From the NCBI GenBank assembly GCA_946406115.1, contig OX291547.1, positions 8,809,001 to 8,873,000 of the forward strand: a stretch of DNA of 64,000 nt, in the 5' to 3' direction. The notes below the pieces were generated by a model. The model was given only the letters and a program-made list of their open reading frames with translations. It was not told the origin of the DNA and made no database searches. Shown here piece by piece: positions 1-15,000 of the stretch. This DNA comes from Apoda limacodes (taxonomy: Eukaryota; Arthropoda; Insecta; Lepidoptera; Limacodidae). The translations under genes were made by a program, and so were the position numbers. Each line of letters starts with the position of its first letter. Within the stretch, counting starts at the first letter, position 1.

Positions 1-3000
1 GTTTCTGTTCTATCATATGAAAATGACATTTTTTTGTGCAGCAAGTCTAATGATTTTTTTGTGCAGCAAGTCTGATCAAATTTAATTAAAAACATGCTAC
101 TCGCCCCTTAATGGTAACTTATACTAAACTTACTTTTATTCATAATAAACTTTATGATCTCGAACTTTTATAAGTTTGATTTAAGCACTATAAAATTGTC
201 TATAATAATCTGTATTTCATAAAGATAACTCCAATATTCTGAAAGTTATTAACGCTTTTGTTACCGACCCGCTTTCTTTGTATAACCATAATTCTGCGCT
301 TCATGTAATCTCTCATAAATTTCATTATAAAAGTTACTAATATTTTTATATTTCCTCAATTGTATGTATAAAAAAGCGCAGCTCAGCTTCTATTTTTTGA
401 CGTACTTACCTTTAAAAAGATTTTCTGCGTATTATTTTTATAATTTTTTTTAAATAATATTAATTAATATTACCTACATCATTTAACAAAGCTTAATTCA
501 TAAATCCATCTTGAAATTTGCAACCTTGGTGATTTTGAGTCAGCTACCTAATATAATGTTATGTACTTATCGCATACAAAATATTACGTTATTTAAAATT
601 AAAAAAACGGCCAAGTTCGATTCTGTGATATTCTGTGAAAATTTCGTGTTTCTACCTATTTCGGTCTAAAAGATAGAGGCCATTTAATGGTTGAACAGAC
701 TGAGAGCTTACGCTTAGTAATAGAGCTCCGTTCGCACCCTATGGTTACGGAACCCTAGAAATGAAGAAAAATTTAATTTAATATAAAGTAACTTAAGAGG
801 GAGTACTACGTGACAATAAAAACAAGGAAGGCGCGATATGTAACCAAACGTGCGAGAGTAGTGCAGCTACATCGCAATTTACTGATTTTTCCTTTGAAAT
901 ACATGAAATAAATTAATAGTTTATGACACATCATTGTTATCAAAAATATGTTTTTTCAGGGTCTAAAGCACTATCACGGCTATGCTGTAGCAAAGTTGTA
1001 AACTAAGAGCACTTAAGACTTTGGAGATTTCTTTGCCAAAACTTAAAAAAAAAACAGAGAAAAGGGGTCACTTTAGGTTTTCTTTCTGCCAAACAAAAGT
1101 TTATTAATCGTGTTTTAACGTTTTTCAGGGTCTTAACCGTATCCTATACAACACATTTAGTCGGATCTGCTCAGCAAATCCGGAGAAACATTTGCCGAAA
1201 ACAATGAAATCACCCTCGCTTATGAAGGTAGGCCGCGCCCCAAGAGTGGGGCCGTATGGAGGCTGGCAAGCAATGAAATTTAGGAAGTATAGTCAGTGAT
1301 TGTGATTCCAGTCATTTGACATACTAAAAATATATAATAAAATTAGTTCTATTTTTTCCATGAACAATGAATAGTGTGAACAGACAGTGTTGCTACAAAA
1401 GTAATTAGTTTACGTTTTATTTACCTGATTTATGTCTGGATAACGAACGGGTGACTATAAAAAGAAAAAAAAATAAAAAATTCAAAAAAAAATGTTGCGG
1501 ACATAGGTATTAATTAAACAATCAAGAACTACAAAGTTAGTCGAAAATCTTAAATTGACTTGCAACATAATTCTCGATTTAAAAAAAAATCGATTCTTTT
1601 GCGCCAGATTTAAATCGAATTCAAAATCAATGTTTTATAGACTAAATTAAAAAATATTAAAACGGTTTCCAAGAGGTTGCAGCTCTAAGACCTGAGGGGT
1701 AAGTCTCGACGCTCAATCTCAATTTCACTTTGGTTTTGGAGTTAAATAAATCACTTTGTTTTGTCAATGATGACAGATACAATCTAACCCTCATGAAAAT
1801 ATGAGGTGACTTAACTTACCTCAATAGTTATACAATGTCTGTCCTATGTCTTCTAAGGGGACCTAAGGGAGCCCTAAATTACAATTTAAACTGAGACAGA
1901 ACATAAAAGATCAATAATCAAATCTCTTAAATGTACTATTTATTTAGCCTTTAAAATTATAACTTTGAAAACGAAATGTCTCTGAAAATAAGCAATAAGA
2001 TAAAATTTGAATACCTGATTTATTTCACCAAACCGATTAGATTCCTTAAAAATAAAGAAAGAATACGTTTATTTTATTAATGTAAAAAATGTTTGAGTAT
2101 TGTACTTGTATGTAAGACGTGTAAGAGCCACAAATACTTTTATTTTTAATGGACAATGAAAAGTCCTTTAAATCTTCGTTTATTAAACTGACTGGTGTCT
2201 GAATACTAAACAGGCAGACTTAAGCGGATACACTTCGCGGCGCCTCGCAGCGGGCTTCATACGAACGATTTCTTCACTTATTTTGACACTTATTGATTAA
2301 ACACCACGAAATTTTGAAGACATGTTCCAGTAATAAATATCTAGGTCTGCAGTGTGCCAGTTTTCTTTAAAACTTTATAGTTCAAAAGTTATACAGGATT
2401 CTAGTTTGTCATACAAATGGTTTTAAAAAGATTTCTAGATAATAGAACGTTTTACAAGATTTTGGAAAAACTACAGACCTAGGTATTCGGCTTGGGAGTA
2501 TGACTAAGAAATTTCACAGTGATGGATCAGTAAATGTCAAAAACAAATGAGAAATTCGTTTGTATGAAGCCCGCTGCGAGGCACCGCGAAGTGTATCCAC
2601 TTAAGATGACAAAAAATTTAGATACAAGAAAACTTTTTGTAGGAACTTACTTATTTCAAATTAAATTTAAGAATCAAGTAATAAACAAAGCCAAAAAAAA
2701 TATTAAGTATCTGCCAAAAATACAATTTTATTTTCAATGGACTAAAATGGATTCGAATCACCGAAGCAAATAAACTGTCACAGACCATCAGACAGTCACA
2801 CGAGTAATTCTTTTAGAGTTGCGTTTTTTTATTAGTTCGAATGGAATCCAAATTATATTAATTAGATACCTAAGCTGGGACTTAAACTATAAAATTCTTG
2901 TCGTTTGTAATTAGATATTTATGTAATTAGATATTTATGTAATTAGATATTTATGTAATTAGATATTTATGTAATTAGATATTTATGTAATTAGATATTT

Positions 3001-6000
3001 ATGTAATTAGATATTTATGTAATTAGATATTTATGTAATTAGATATTTATGTAATTAGATATTTATGTAATTAGATATTTATGTAATTAGATATTTATGA
3101 CCAAAAGCACCTTACTAAACCCAATTTTTTCCTATGAATTTTCCTTATTATGTAAACAAAATTTAAATCTCAAATTCGAGAAAATAATACTTAATTTCGG
3201 CTCAAAAAGGTAAAAAGTAGTTCAGTTTTATATTTAGTTCAGTCATGTTTTGTTACATATTTTGCTTTAATATTTATTCATTTGAGGTAAGAATTTTGTT
3301 TACATTATAAGACAAGTGAAAATAATAATATAATGTATGGACGTACACCAAATGACTCATCTTTATAAGCAACAGTTACAAACAGCAATTATATAATAAG
3401 TTTTTGTTTTCTTACCACATTCGTATCATCATAGTTGAAAGTTGGCTGAAAAGAAATACAATCGGGTATTATAAAAAAACGAATATCTACGTAAGTAGGT
3501 TTGTACCTACTGCTTTATTTTTTCATTTTAGTTTAATTTAAACTTCTCAACACAACTTGTTTTGTTTATGTAGTTTGCTATTATAATTTTGCTACCCAAA
3601 TGTAATAAATAAGACCGTACCGACACAGCTGTAAAGTACTAATGGGTATGCCTTATAGCTTGTAAAGCTAATGAACGATGAAAAAGAAAGGTCATATGAC
3701 TGCCTAAACATTAATTTTTAATCAAACCGTCACCGTCGCCTTCATTGTTCCAGCAGAATTCCGTCAACGTCTAGACATTTATGGCGCCGTGACAAAACGT
3801 ACTGGCTGGCTAGACAGCTCTCGAATGGCCATATCGTCCCTCGTCGCGCACTATTGCTATGCCTTTGACAGCCGACTATATAAAAAAAAAATATGGTACG
3901 CTATGGTAATATAGTGAAGACCTCGAGCGACCGAGCGAGATAGACGAATTTTGATGACACGACCTAGTTAGGGCAGCAGGAAGGCAGCAAAAAAATAGGA
4001 AGCAGGCCTAGTTAGGCTGGTTGCAAGGGGCTGTAAGCCTCAGACTCGTTCATTTTGGAAATCTATAGAGGGGGCCTGTATTCAGATATGAATGTCTAGT
4101 GGCTGATATGGGGATATTGATGATCATTATATTGGTAAAAAAAACAGTTTAGGGTAAAAATTATGTTTTAACTGTTTTTAAAATGTTTTAAATGTATGCA
4201 AATAAGTCTTCGAAATACTGTCAAGTTCAAAATTTCCTTATCTTTTCCATTTAAGGATTGTTACTACAAACAAGGTTGGCACCTATTAGACGTTAACATC
4301 CATTGCCTAGCTTTTCTTTTTTAAACAACAATAGTGACCTTAGAAAAGAAAACCTTACATTATCAGAATAAGTCTCATTTTTGCCTGTAGAGCACAGTTC
4401 TAGCTAAGGCTACCATTACAGTAAAACGTCTTTTTTTATTTTTTATCCGTCGATGTTTTATGGAATGTACGCGTCTAGAAAGTTACCGACCGTAAACAAT
4501 CTTTCACAAACTTTATACAAAGCTTTAAGACATATTATTTTTGCAATTTGAAAATAAAAAAGGATCTAGAAAAACTTTTTACTTTTAAGCGTTTTACTAC
4601 TTACTCGTATGTACATATATTTTGATTAATCACAGGGAATACCAATTCAATTTATCGAATCACCTACAAGGAAAAGAGTCAGGGGCCTTAGACAAGTTAC
4701 CGCTATAGATAGAGCGTTTTCGAAACAATCATATTAGACTTATTCTTTATGTATCGAAAACGCTGTTTCGTTGGCGTCGGCTGGAAAAACTCTACATTAT
4801 CTGTGCTAATTATCACAAATCGCTTATTGTAACATGGTGTTTCATTATAACTTTTGTTTTCATTCAACTTACTTATCGTTGGTTTTAAAATTAAGAATAT
4901 AGGTATTTATTGTATTGAATATCGAAATGTTTTTATGTTTTAAGTAGGTTCCTAGTTTATCTTTAATAGGTATATTGTTGTGAAAATATTAGGTTCTTAC
5001 GTTAAAACATTCTAGCTTTCTAGTACCGAAAATCTAGCTATACATTTACTATGAATCTGTTGAATTAGAAATAAGACTAACACTTAAAACACAGATTTTA
5101 AATAATACCATTATATTTAATTACAAAATGTTGCTCATGATACTGTTAAAATATGACAATAAATAAAGATTCAATATACCTAATAAGCATTTTTATTAAG
5201 GTTGGTATTTCTTCATATCGGAGACAAATTGATACCTATTATGGAAATATTGAATACAAACATCACATTTAAACACCTAATTAACAAAATAATTAATAAA
5301 TATTTTCAAAAACTTAAGTATTGCAATCGCAAAGCTTATCCGCAGGGTCTAGGCGAACGGAAGTTCAACGAATATCAAAAAGGAATCGCGTTTGTAAAGT
5401 TGCAATATGGCTACCTAATGTATAGACATTCGGCTAACAAGTTAGTTAGTAGTTATTACGCTATAGTATCAGCTTAATATTTGGTTGGAATACATCTGCT
5501 ATAGTCGTATTTTTAATTAGACGAAGTCAACTGACGTTTACTGTGTTGTCAGTAGTTGATGAAATAAAAATAGTGTTGTGACAAAGTGAATGATTGAAAA
5601 AAATCCTGAACGAAGCCAGCCTACACCCTTCGCCGCTGCGCGTTCGTAACAACACTCATTGTTCATTCATCTGATTGAACGAGAACTGAACGCATCACTA
5701 TTACTTTAAATATGGCAACATTATTTTACAAAGTAACATTAGCTACTGTCAGTTGGCTTCGTCTAATTAAAAATACGACTATAGAGAGGAGACCCTGTGG
5801 TCACTATCTATATCTATCATCAAACCAGCTCAGTGCCATATTGTCAACAGGGTTCTGTTAGTGTAGCAACCAATCAACTCAATTTGATGAAACACATTTT
5901 TCTTGTTAAACGAACTGATAATATCTGTTTAAAATATAAGTAAAAACTAAAAAGCTCCTTTGTCCACTTCCGTTTATATCATATGACTAATGCATATGTT

Positions 6001-9000
6001 TCGGCAAATTAATCTGTTTTCAATGAGGAAAATATAATAATATCTACAATAAAATAAAAATAATATTAGGTTAGGTTAAAACCAGTTAGTTAATTCGGTT
6101 ACATTATTCTGTCATTTATTTTCAACCTAACCTAGTATTAATGTATGGTATTATAATATTTTCCGCATTGAGAACGGCTAACTATGCCGAAACATATACA
6201 TTAATTTTACATTTCTTGTTTTTATTTATTAAAATAATAATAGGTATAATAATAAAAGATATAATTTAAGTAATGATTTTTAAATAAATCCATAAAATTT
6301 TTAAGCTTGAAGACTGGTATCACAATAAAAAGTACACTATGTCTCACAGTTAACTGACAGAACAAAATGTTGCTACATTGTGAACTTACCGGTGGTTGCG
6401 CCTGAATATCTGGTTTTACGGGAGCGCCCTGCAAAAAAAAGACAATTTATACACCGTGTAAAAATTATAGTAATTATTTGTTTTTTTCAACAATTGGATA
6501 CTGATAACACTGATATGTCTATTCTTATTAAATTAGCTGAATGGCACAAATATTTTTTTTAAATAAAATTAAAAAAAATAGATTGTCCGTGAGGTAGGAT
6601 GCCAAAAAAGCCATTCAGCTTTTGTTATCCTAGAGTTGCCCCGCTACAGGACGTACGCGTGCCGGGAAAAGTTTAAAGCGCTAGTCGAGTTAGCGTTCTG
6701 TATCTATTTTGTGACTTGGCCTCCCTGTGTGTACTACCTCTATCTGTGGTTGTGTTCTAGGATTTCTTTTCAAGTGACCATCTTTTGAACATTTCTGGCT
6801 AGAAGTCAAATAATATGTCTTGTCACCTAGTAAAAAAGGGGCTGATATGTGCAAGTTCTGAATACAAATTTCTTGTTCACGTAGCACCTCTTTTTATCAT
6901 TGTCACCCCACTTTCAAATTTTGACCCGCCCCGCCTCCCAGATTACATGCCAATGAAAAAAAAATCATCCCCATTTTACGTGTAGGAGAGATAACATATT
7001 TTTTTTTAGATTTTATTTTATTACTTTGTTGGCAAGGTTAGTATAGGTGCATACCCATTTCAAATACCAGCTTTCTATAGTAATATGCTAGTACTAAGAG
7101 TTTCAGAGCTAAACTACGGACTGACAGACAGACGTACGCACATGGCGAAACTGTAAGGATCCCTTGTTGACTACGGAACCCTAAAAACTAAGGTAACCGT
7201 TCTTGTTTGCAGCAAATTTTATACTTACAATTTACTATTTACAAATACATAGATAGATACTACTCCAGTATATTATACCTACCTTTTATCGTAAAAAAGC
7301 CTGTATTTTAAGAATGACTATTAAGCTATAAATTAATGTTATTCCAAAAAATACAGCTTAGCACCTAAAGTTTTGTTACACTTTAGACAAAGTAAAATAT
7401 AATTTGAAATCAATGAATGCCATTCGAATTTTAATTAGATACTTAATATAAGTATATTTTAATCACTCACCATAGTCTTGTTAGCTCTGAAACAAAAGAG
7501 ATAAAAAATGTTTATTCTTCTCGATTTATAAATAAGTATTATATTAAATCTGAGTTCTTAGCCTTCTGTACCTCACAATGGCTCTAAGCAAAGTATAATG
7601 GGGTAACGGACATGCATACTCTTTTAAAACACCAATTTCAATAATTACTTTTCAATATATACATAAAAAATATACTTACGTTGCCCTTCGCCATATGACG
7701 CCTGCAAAAAAAAATACATATAAGTTTCAGTACGTATATTGAAAATGTATATAGCCTACATTAGACAGTCATAGCTTTTATTAAATTAAATCAAATAGCC
7801 TTTCATTTAAGTAGGATTTTTAAAACACTTTCGACACATCAAATTTCCTAATATTATGACTACCACCGGATGGGAAGGTTGTATCTACTGACAAGAACCG
7901 GCAAGAAACTTAGCAGTTACTCTTTTCAAAATATTAACAATAATACTGCTACAATATAGGGATTTCATCATCTTTCTTGTTTAATGTTTAATTATCCAAT
8001 TATATGAAACAGCCTGCCATACCCAAGGATCTCTATCCTCCATATATTCGGAGATTTTGTAATGCCCTTTTTAAGTAAATTTTTGTTTTATAATCCTTTG
8101 AAGGGTTTAAATGTAAATTTCGAATGTCTACAGGTAACTTACTGTATAAGTGTATAATATATACATTGGCCTTTAAAAGATTAGTAACTTTATAAATTCT
8201 GCTTACATTATTTGCAAGTTTATCTTTATTCTTTGTATTTACATTATGATGATCACATTTTTTTCTAAACAGGTTCAAATCTTTCTTAACAAACATAAGA
8301 TTTTCAAATATGTATTGTGATGCAAGTGTTAAAATATTATTTTCTTAAAACCTTATTTTAAGTGACTCTAGAACCCAGTTTGTAAATTGCCCGAACTGCT
8401 CGCTTCTGCAAAACAAAAATAGTGTTGATATCAGCAGCGTTTCCCCACAGTAAGATCCCGTAACACATTAGACTGTGGAAATAACTAAAGTAGACTAAAC
8501 TTGCAGTTTCAACATCATTTCGATTATTTCTAATGGCATAAACAGCAGAACTAACCTTGTTCGCCAATCGACAAATGTGATTCCCCCTTGTAGCTTAGAA
8601 TCAAGTGCTATACCTACGAATTTAGTAGTATCTACTATGTCGAGTTACTCGTCCTTTACATTTTTTTTTTGTGTATTTAATCCATTTAGTCTTTTTCTCA
8701 GTAAGCAAGAGATTATTGATAGTGAACCTACTTACGACTTTTAAAATACCATTGTTTACTTCGTCATAATCGGTTTGCTGGCGTTTTACTTTAAATAATA
8801 GAGATCAGCAAATCAGCAAAAAACTCTATTTCAAAAGCACTGTTCACATAGCTTGGTAAATAATTTATATAGACAAGAGACAGGAAAGGACCCAAGATTG
8901 ATCCCTGTGGCCCGCCAATGCGCACTACAGACCCCGAAGATCTTACGCCATTAATGTCAATCGTTTAAATTCTGTCACTTAAATACAAACTCAAAAGGTC

Positions 9001-12000
9001 GATACTAATGACCTTAACAGCATAATGATGTAGTTTACCGATCAATGTTGCATGATCAACGCAATCGAATGCCTTGGAATGATTACAAAATATTCCCAAT
9101 GCATCATGAGCCCAAGCCTCAAAAATATATTGAACCGGCATCGGTTGTTGAGCGACCCTGTGTTAAGTCAAATTGTTTACTAGACATTATTTTGTTAAAG
9201 ACGAAAAAAAAAATCTTGTTAAGAGTCGGCAGAATTAAATTTACACTATAGCTTATATAGACTATAGAGTACTCTATAGTCCATTTTGTCACACCAGTGT
9301 GGAACAATAACATTTTTTCTTCATAGTTACTCGATAATTTAATGCTTCAAAGTCACACTAACATCTTTTGACGTATACAATAAAAGATATAGGTCGCTTC
9401 TGTCCTGTGGTACTACTAAGCACGTTGGTAGTACCACGGGGCCTTTTGTTACCTGTATTTAACTAACAAATTAATATTTTTTTTCTTGTAAAAAATTAAA
9501 TTATTTTTAATATGTAATATGAATTAAAAAATATGATTACTTATTACTGAATATGAATAAAGATATAATTAAAACCAATATTCTAAGACTAAAGTTAAGA
9601 CTACACAATTTAAAAAATACTGCAAAGTATGTTTACAACTGCAACCAGTGTAGTCTTGTTAAAATTAAAATCTGTTTTTCTTACTTATTTTTTACATAAC
9701 TTACAACTTAAACAGGTCTTGTTAAAATTAAAATCTAAATTACACTTTAAAAAGATATTCTAGTCTTAAAATTAAAATGTAATCACATAAAAAAATATTC
9801 TCTTGTTAAAATTAAAATCTGTAGACATTTTAATTCTTTCAAAATTACTTCAGTTGTCAAAATATATAGGCCTATATGTATTGATCGTAGACTATTAGTT
9901 TATTTATGGAAGTTATAGATCTTATCAAGATCTTCATTTCGGATGACAATTGTCGAACTAGAAAGTGCTTGAGTAAGTAAAAAAAGAAAAAGATAATTAA
10001 TATATGGTGACTTCAGGTCTTTAGTAGATGAATATCAATCTCAGACTCTCTATAAGTAAAACATTAAATAGAAAATTTTCTATGGTTATTTTGTCAAAAT
10101 CCTACTTCCTACAAATATTATAAATATAAAAGTTTGTATGTCTGGATGGATGTTTGTTACTCAATCACGCTTTAACCACTGGACGCATCGGGATGAAACT
10201 TGGCATACACATAGGTTAGGTCCTGGAATAGCGTATAGGCTACTTTTTATCCTGAAAAAGTTTCCGCGGGAATAACTATAATAGAGTTTAAAGAACAATT
10301 GATGTAGCTATAGCAAACTTCATTACTATAATTAAGGAGATAATTAAGGAGTTCCACACCGATAACCGAATTCAGGGCAGGCGAAGCCGCTGGCAAAGTC
10401 CAGTCATTGATAAAAACTATCGCGATGTATATGGAGCAGCACACCATTTATAGTGAAAAGCGAAAGGTATTAGCTGTGTGTGTGATAGAGACCTTATAAT
10501 TTCCTAAAATATTTATTTCAATTAAATGGTGTAAAGAGAAATTTTAGCCTAAATTATATAAGTAAGATGAATAATATATGTACGTATTTATCTTTTCAGT
10601 TTTTCGACGCGACGCGCTTAATTTAAATAAGATAAATCTTGTATACTATTAGTTTAAGGCATGTAATGTAAAGGAAAATTGTAATCTACATTACATAATC
10701 AAGATAACTAACATACATATTTAAATGTGGATTGATAATGAATAGGGAAAAACAGCATTGCAAATCGCGTAATATTTTCATTAATAATTTCAATACAAAA
10801 ATAGTTATTGTGACTCTACCTTAGGAGATAGGTTTATGCTGTCGCGGACTATTTTGTAAAGCTTTATTGCATCATTTTTTCGAGTGACTTTTAAGTGTTT
10901 TGGCAACACACGCCACGTAAGTTTTCAGAAGCGTCATTGTCTTGGGTTTTTTAAAACTTTCGTTTATATTTTATCGCTACTATTGGTCTTAGTTTGATGT
11001 TACATAGCCTTCTTTTTCTTTCAGACAAATACACTAATCTTCAAATTTTAAAGATTAAGATTATTCAAATAAACTTTAAAATCGGACTTGTAGTTGTTGA
11101 TATTACCTATAAAAAACAAAGTTTTCCTCTTTATAATATTAAAAAAATAACATTTTCTTAGGAAATTTATTAAGATTTCGTTTTGTTTTAGAAATCATTT
11201 TATAAACTATGATGATTAAAGAGTTATTGGAGTAATAAGGATTTTTCACCAAAAAATGCTTTTTGGGGGTGGAGGCAAAACACCTTAGAACAATTTTTTT
11301 TTTTTAATGTTGTATGGCACCTCAACTTATAGTCTTTAAACAAAATCTGCGTTGCAGGATTTTAATGTATTTGATCTTAACTGACTGAAATATAACTCTC
11401 TAAAACGGATACCCTGAGCTGGGCTGAAAAATATAAATAAGTTTGTGGTGGATGGTTACCCTAAAATCGGCTGCCAGTTTGATTTTTATTTCAATCGTGC
11501 TGCACAATGAAAGATATATCTATACATATAAAAGGCTTTGTCCTGAATGACTGATGGATCAACGCACAGCCTAAACCGCTGATCGTAGAGACATAAAACT
11601 TGGATGGTGTGTTCTTTGTATGACGTAGACATTCGATAAGAAAGGATTTTCCGGAATTCTACCCCTAAGGGTGTGAAAAAGGGGGGCAAAGTTTGTATGG
11701 GACAACGTGATTCCTTGGTCCAATCTACTTCAAATTTTGCATAAACCTTTTTTAACAGAATTGATGGAATAGGTGTTTTGTACTTTATTGAAATTCATCC
11801 CCTAACGGGGTTAAAAAGGGGTAGAAAGTTATTTGGCGGTTGGTTGTTTCGAAGTTGATATCAATACTCCTTAGTGCTTTTGATTTAAATTACGTTTTAT
11901 TTTTACACATGTTTGTAAACTAATCCGAAAAAAGGTTGAACTTACTTAAAAACATAAACAACTTCAATACTCTTTAAATTTGGAATGTCTTGAATGTCAC

Positions 12001-15000
12001 CGTACTATATTAGTACCTCATTTAAGGGGTTTCTAAGCTCAAAGAGGTTATGCGTTTTTTAGGTGTTTGTGTACAATAATACTTAAAGTTTTCTTTTTCT
12101 ATCTATCTTATCTTATTCATCGTTAAATTGTTATCGTTTTAATGCCGTGGATGGGTAGTTCACTTTACAAAGTACTATTCATCAACAACTTAATCTGGGT
12201 TATATCTTTTAAAATAAAAAAGATAGGAAGTGATACTGTTATATCCGCAAAGTGCGTGAAAACAGTAGTAGCGCCACGAGTAAGTTATCTACGTATGCCT
12301 ACGTCGTACAGGTCATTGACTCGCTCAGCTGGTGTCAATTTGTTCGTTTGAAGAAATTCAATGATTGTACATTTTCCTTCATACTTTTACGGGCTTAGGA
12401 CCGTCGTAAATGCTTTGTACCTAGATCCCGGGACCTAATTGCACCATATCAAGGTACTCCATGTTAGAGTACGCGTAATTTTGAGACGCCATACTTTCGC
12501 GCGACAAGGATCGTAAACAGCGGTGACGTCTTAGAGAAAACTGATTTTTTGATATGTTTTAACCGTAGCCAGCGGGGCGCGGGGGGCACACGCCTTGTGA
12601 ATTGCCAATTAAATAAGATGTAGGGGCGGTAATTAGTCTAGCATTGGTCAATTTATCGAAGTCCTTTGTATGACGTAGGCATCCGATAAGATAAGGTTTT
12701 ACTGAAAGGGTGAAGTGCGAGTCGGATTCACGCAATAAGGGTAAACCGATTGTAATGAAATTTTGGTAAGTTGTTATATACACGCCGGGGCATGTTTCTG
12801 AGAAAGAAAAAAGGGTTAAGTGCGAGTGAGACAGGGTCAAGAGTCGGACTCGCGTAAAAATGGTAAACCGATTGTAATGAAATTTTGGTGAGTTGTCATG
12901 CACATGCCGGGGAAGGTTTCTCAATGGGTACAACCCTATGAGGTTGTTTTAAAAAAAGAAACCGGTTAAAAAGAAGAAATTGACCATGGCTGACTGACTA
13001 ATCGATCAATGAACAGCTGAAACCGCTGTGTCAAGAAGCATGACATTTTGCACAAACGTTCCTTAAATGACGTAAGTGTGCACTAAGAAGGGATTTTTGG
13101 AAATTAATCTCCTAAGGGGGTAAAATATAGTTTGGCAGTTTGCATGGCTAAAACTTGGCTCAAACGTTAAAAATTAAGATTCACGTGATTCACCGTTTTT
13201 GAAAAATTATTCTTTAGACGGCAAAATAGAGGATGAGTATGTGTATAAGAATTCCGATGTTATTGTATGTAAAAAACAGTAAACAGTCAAAAGCTATTTT
13301 TTTAAAAAAGATTACGCAGACGAAGTTGCGAATAAGCTAGTATTTATATAAGGAACAATCTAGCAAACAAAAAATGTCGTATGACATAATGTCCTACAGC
13401 ATCTTAGAACACATTTACGAGTAAAGTAATTTACGTTAGAGCAATAGTAAGTTTCATCTACTAATATGAAACGCTTCAGAATGTGTGTGTCTGTCTGTCT
13501 TTCTGTTTGTTACTTCATAAGTACATGAACCGATTTAGATGAAATTTGGTATGGAGATAGTTTGAGTTCCGAGGAAGGATATAGAATAGTTTTTATCCCG
13601 AAAAATTCAGAAGTTCTCGCGGAAATAACTATAACCGAGCTTAAACGAACTATAGCAAACTTCTTTATAATAATTGAGGAGTGATTAGTATAATTAAGGA
13701 GGCGACGTAAGAATCCCACGCCGATAACCAATTTAGGGAGAGCGGAGCTGCTGACAAAAGCTACTTATGTTATATGACATTTTTTATTTGTGCAAGTATA
13801 GGATTCAAGTTCAAGTACAGTCTACCGCAATTAAAAAAAAATTAAATGATGTTAAGGCCAAAATCTTCGAAGTCCTTTTGACAATCTAGAGTAGTTGTAA
13901 TTTGTACAGTGCTTAGATATGAATTTTAATAGTAGGTACGTAATGCATTTGTTCACCGGAGATTCATTACTTAGGGTCGGCTCATACCGAGACGCGACGC
14001 GACGAAACGTTGCGTCTCGGTATGAACCGACCCTTAGGCAAATTAATCTTTAAAATTCACTAAATTTACATTTTTGTACCATCATTTTGATCAGTTATTG
14101 ATGTGACCTTCAATAAAACTTGTTTCTGATAGATCTTTTATTTTGTACCTACTTACTTGTTACGTATATCTATTAAAAAAACCATGTGTTCGTGAATGTT
14201 TTTAATAACAGGTAAAAGTATTGAGATAAGATGTTGGGAAGTTTATATTTTAACCGGATTTCCGATGGTAAAAACCCACTTATTTTCTTCTTTGCTTTCG
14301 ATAATGGCTTTAAGTAAGTGTCAGGATGGTTTAAATTAATAATTTTACTTTAATGAATTAATTAATTAAATGATAATTTTGCATGAAATTTAATCAAGAT
14401 TTGTTATAATATGGTACTTGAGACCGGTAGCAGAACAGATATAGGATCGCGGCCTACCCCGTCTCAAGGCAGAGCGTATAGTTATCAAAACTATCGTTCG
14501 AGGTTTGCAGCCAACAATGAAAACAAAGACTTTGCTTTTTCAATTTTCTTTGATTTATTTGAGTCTCACTTTTTGTTTCTCATTAAAATAATTAAAATTT
14601 AATAATTTTCAGATTTGTAGGTATTTTCGCTAAAAACGTGTTTAAACCGTTATTTTAAATCTTAGTCAATTCACGTACCTATCAAACTTTTGTTGATTCA
14701 CTTTTCGAACCCGTTTGAGCAAATGATTTTTGAAAGTTATTACAGCAAGTAGCCTTACTCAAGAACCAATCAAATAAAAAATATATATCCAAATATAAAT
14801 TTCTTCTTTCTAATTTTAATCATTCTTATTTTAAATAAGTTTGTCAATACAATTTATTTAACAATGATAATTTCTGTCTAAAAGAGCCGACAAGAAACTC
14901 GCCTGTTAAAAGTAATAATACAACTGTGTTAATAAGATAACAGTTCAATCTGTATTGAAACACTTAGTAATATAAATAAATAAAGTCAATTATTATCAAC

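Noticed and set aside
2907..3099. CRISPR array
   Set aside because: Units are contiguous 16-bp repeats without spacers in a eukaryotic intron.
4355..4386. Minus-strand CAG ... GTAAGG pair that could be an exon
   Set aside because: The enclosed piece is 26 nt, which breaks the phase-0 rule kept by all other downstream exons, and it has no paralogue.
12559..12933. 124-codon minus-strand open frame with repeated internal peptide
   Set aside because: It is the reading of a diverged 120-bp tandem repeat of a known non-coding interspersed family; no start context, domain or splice support.
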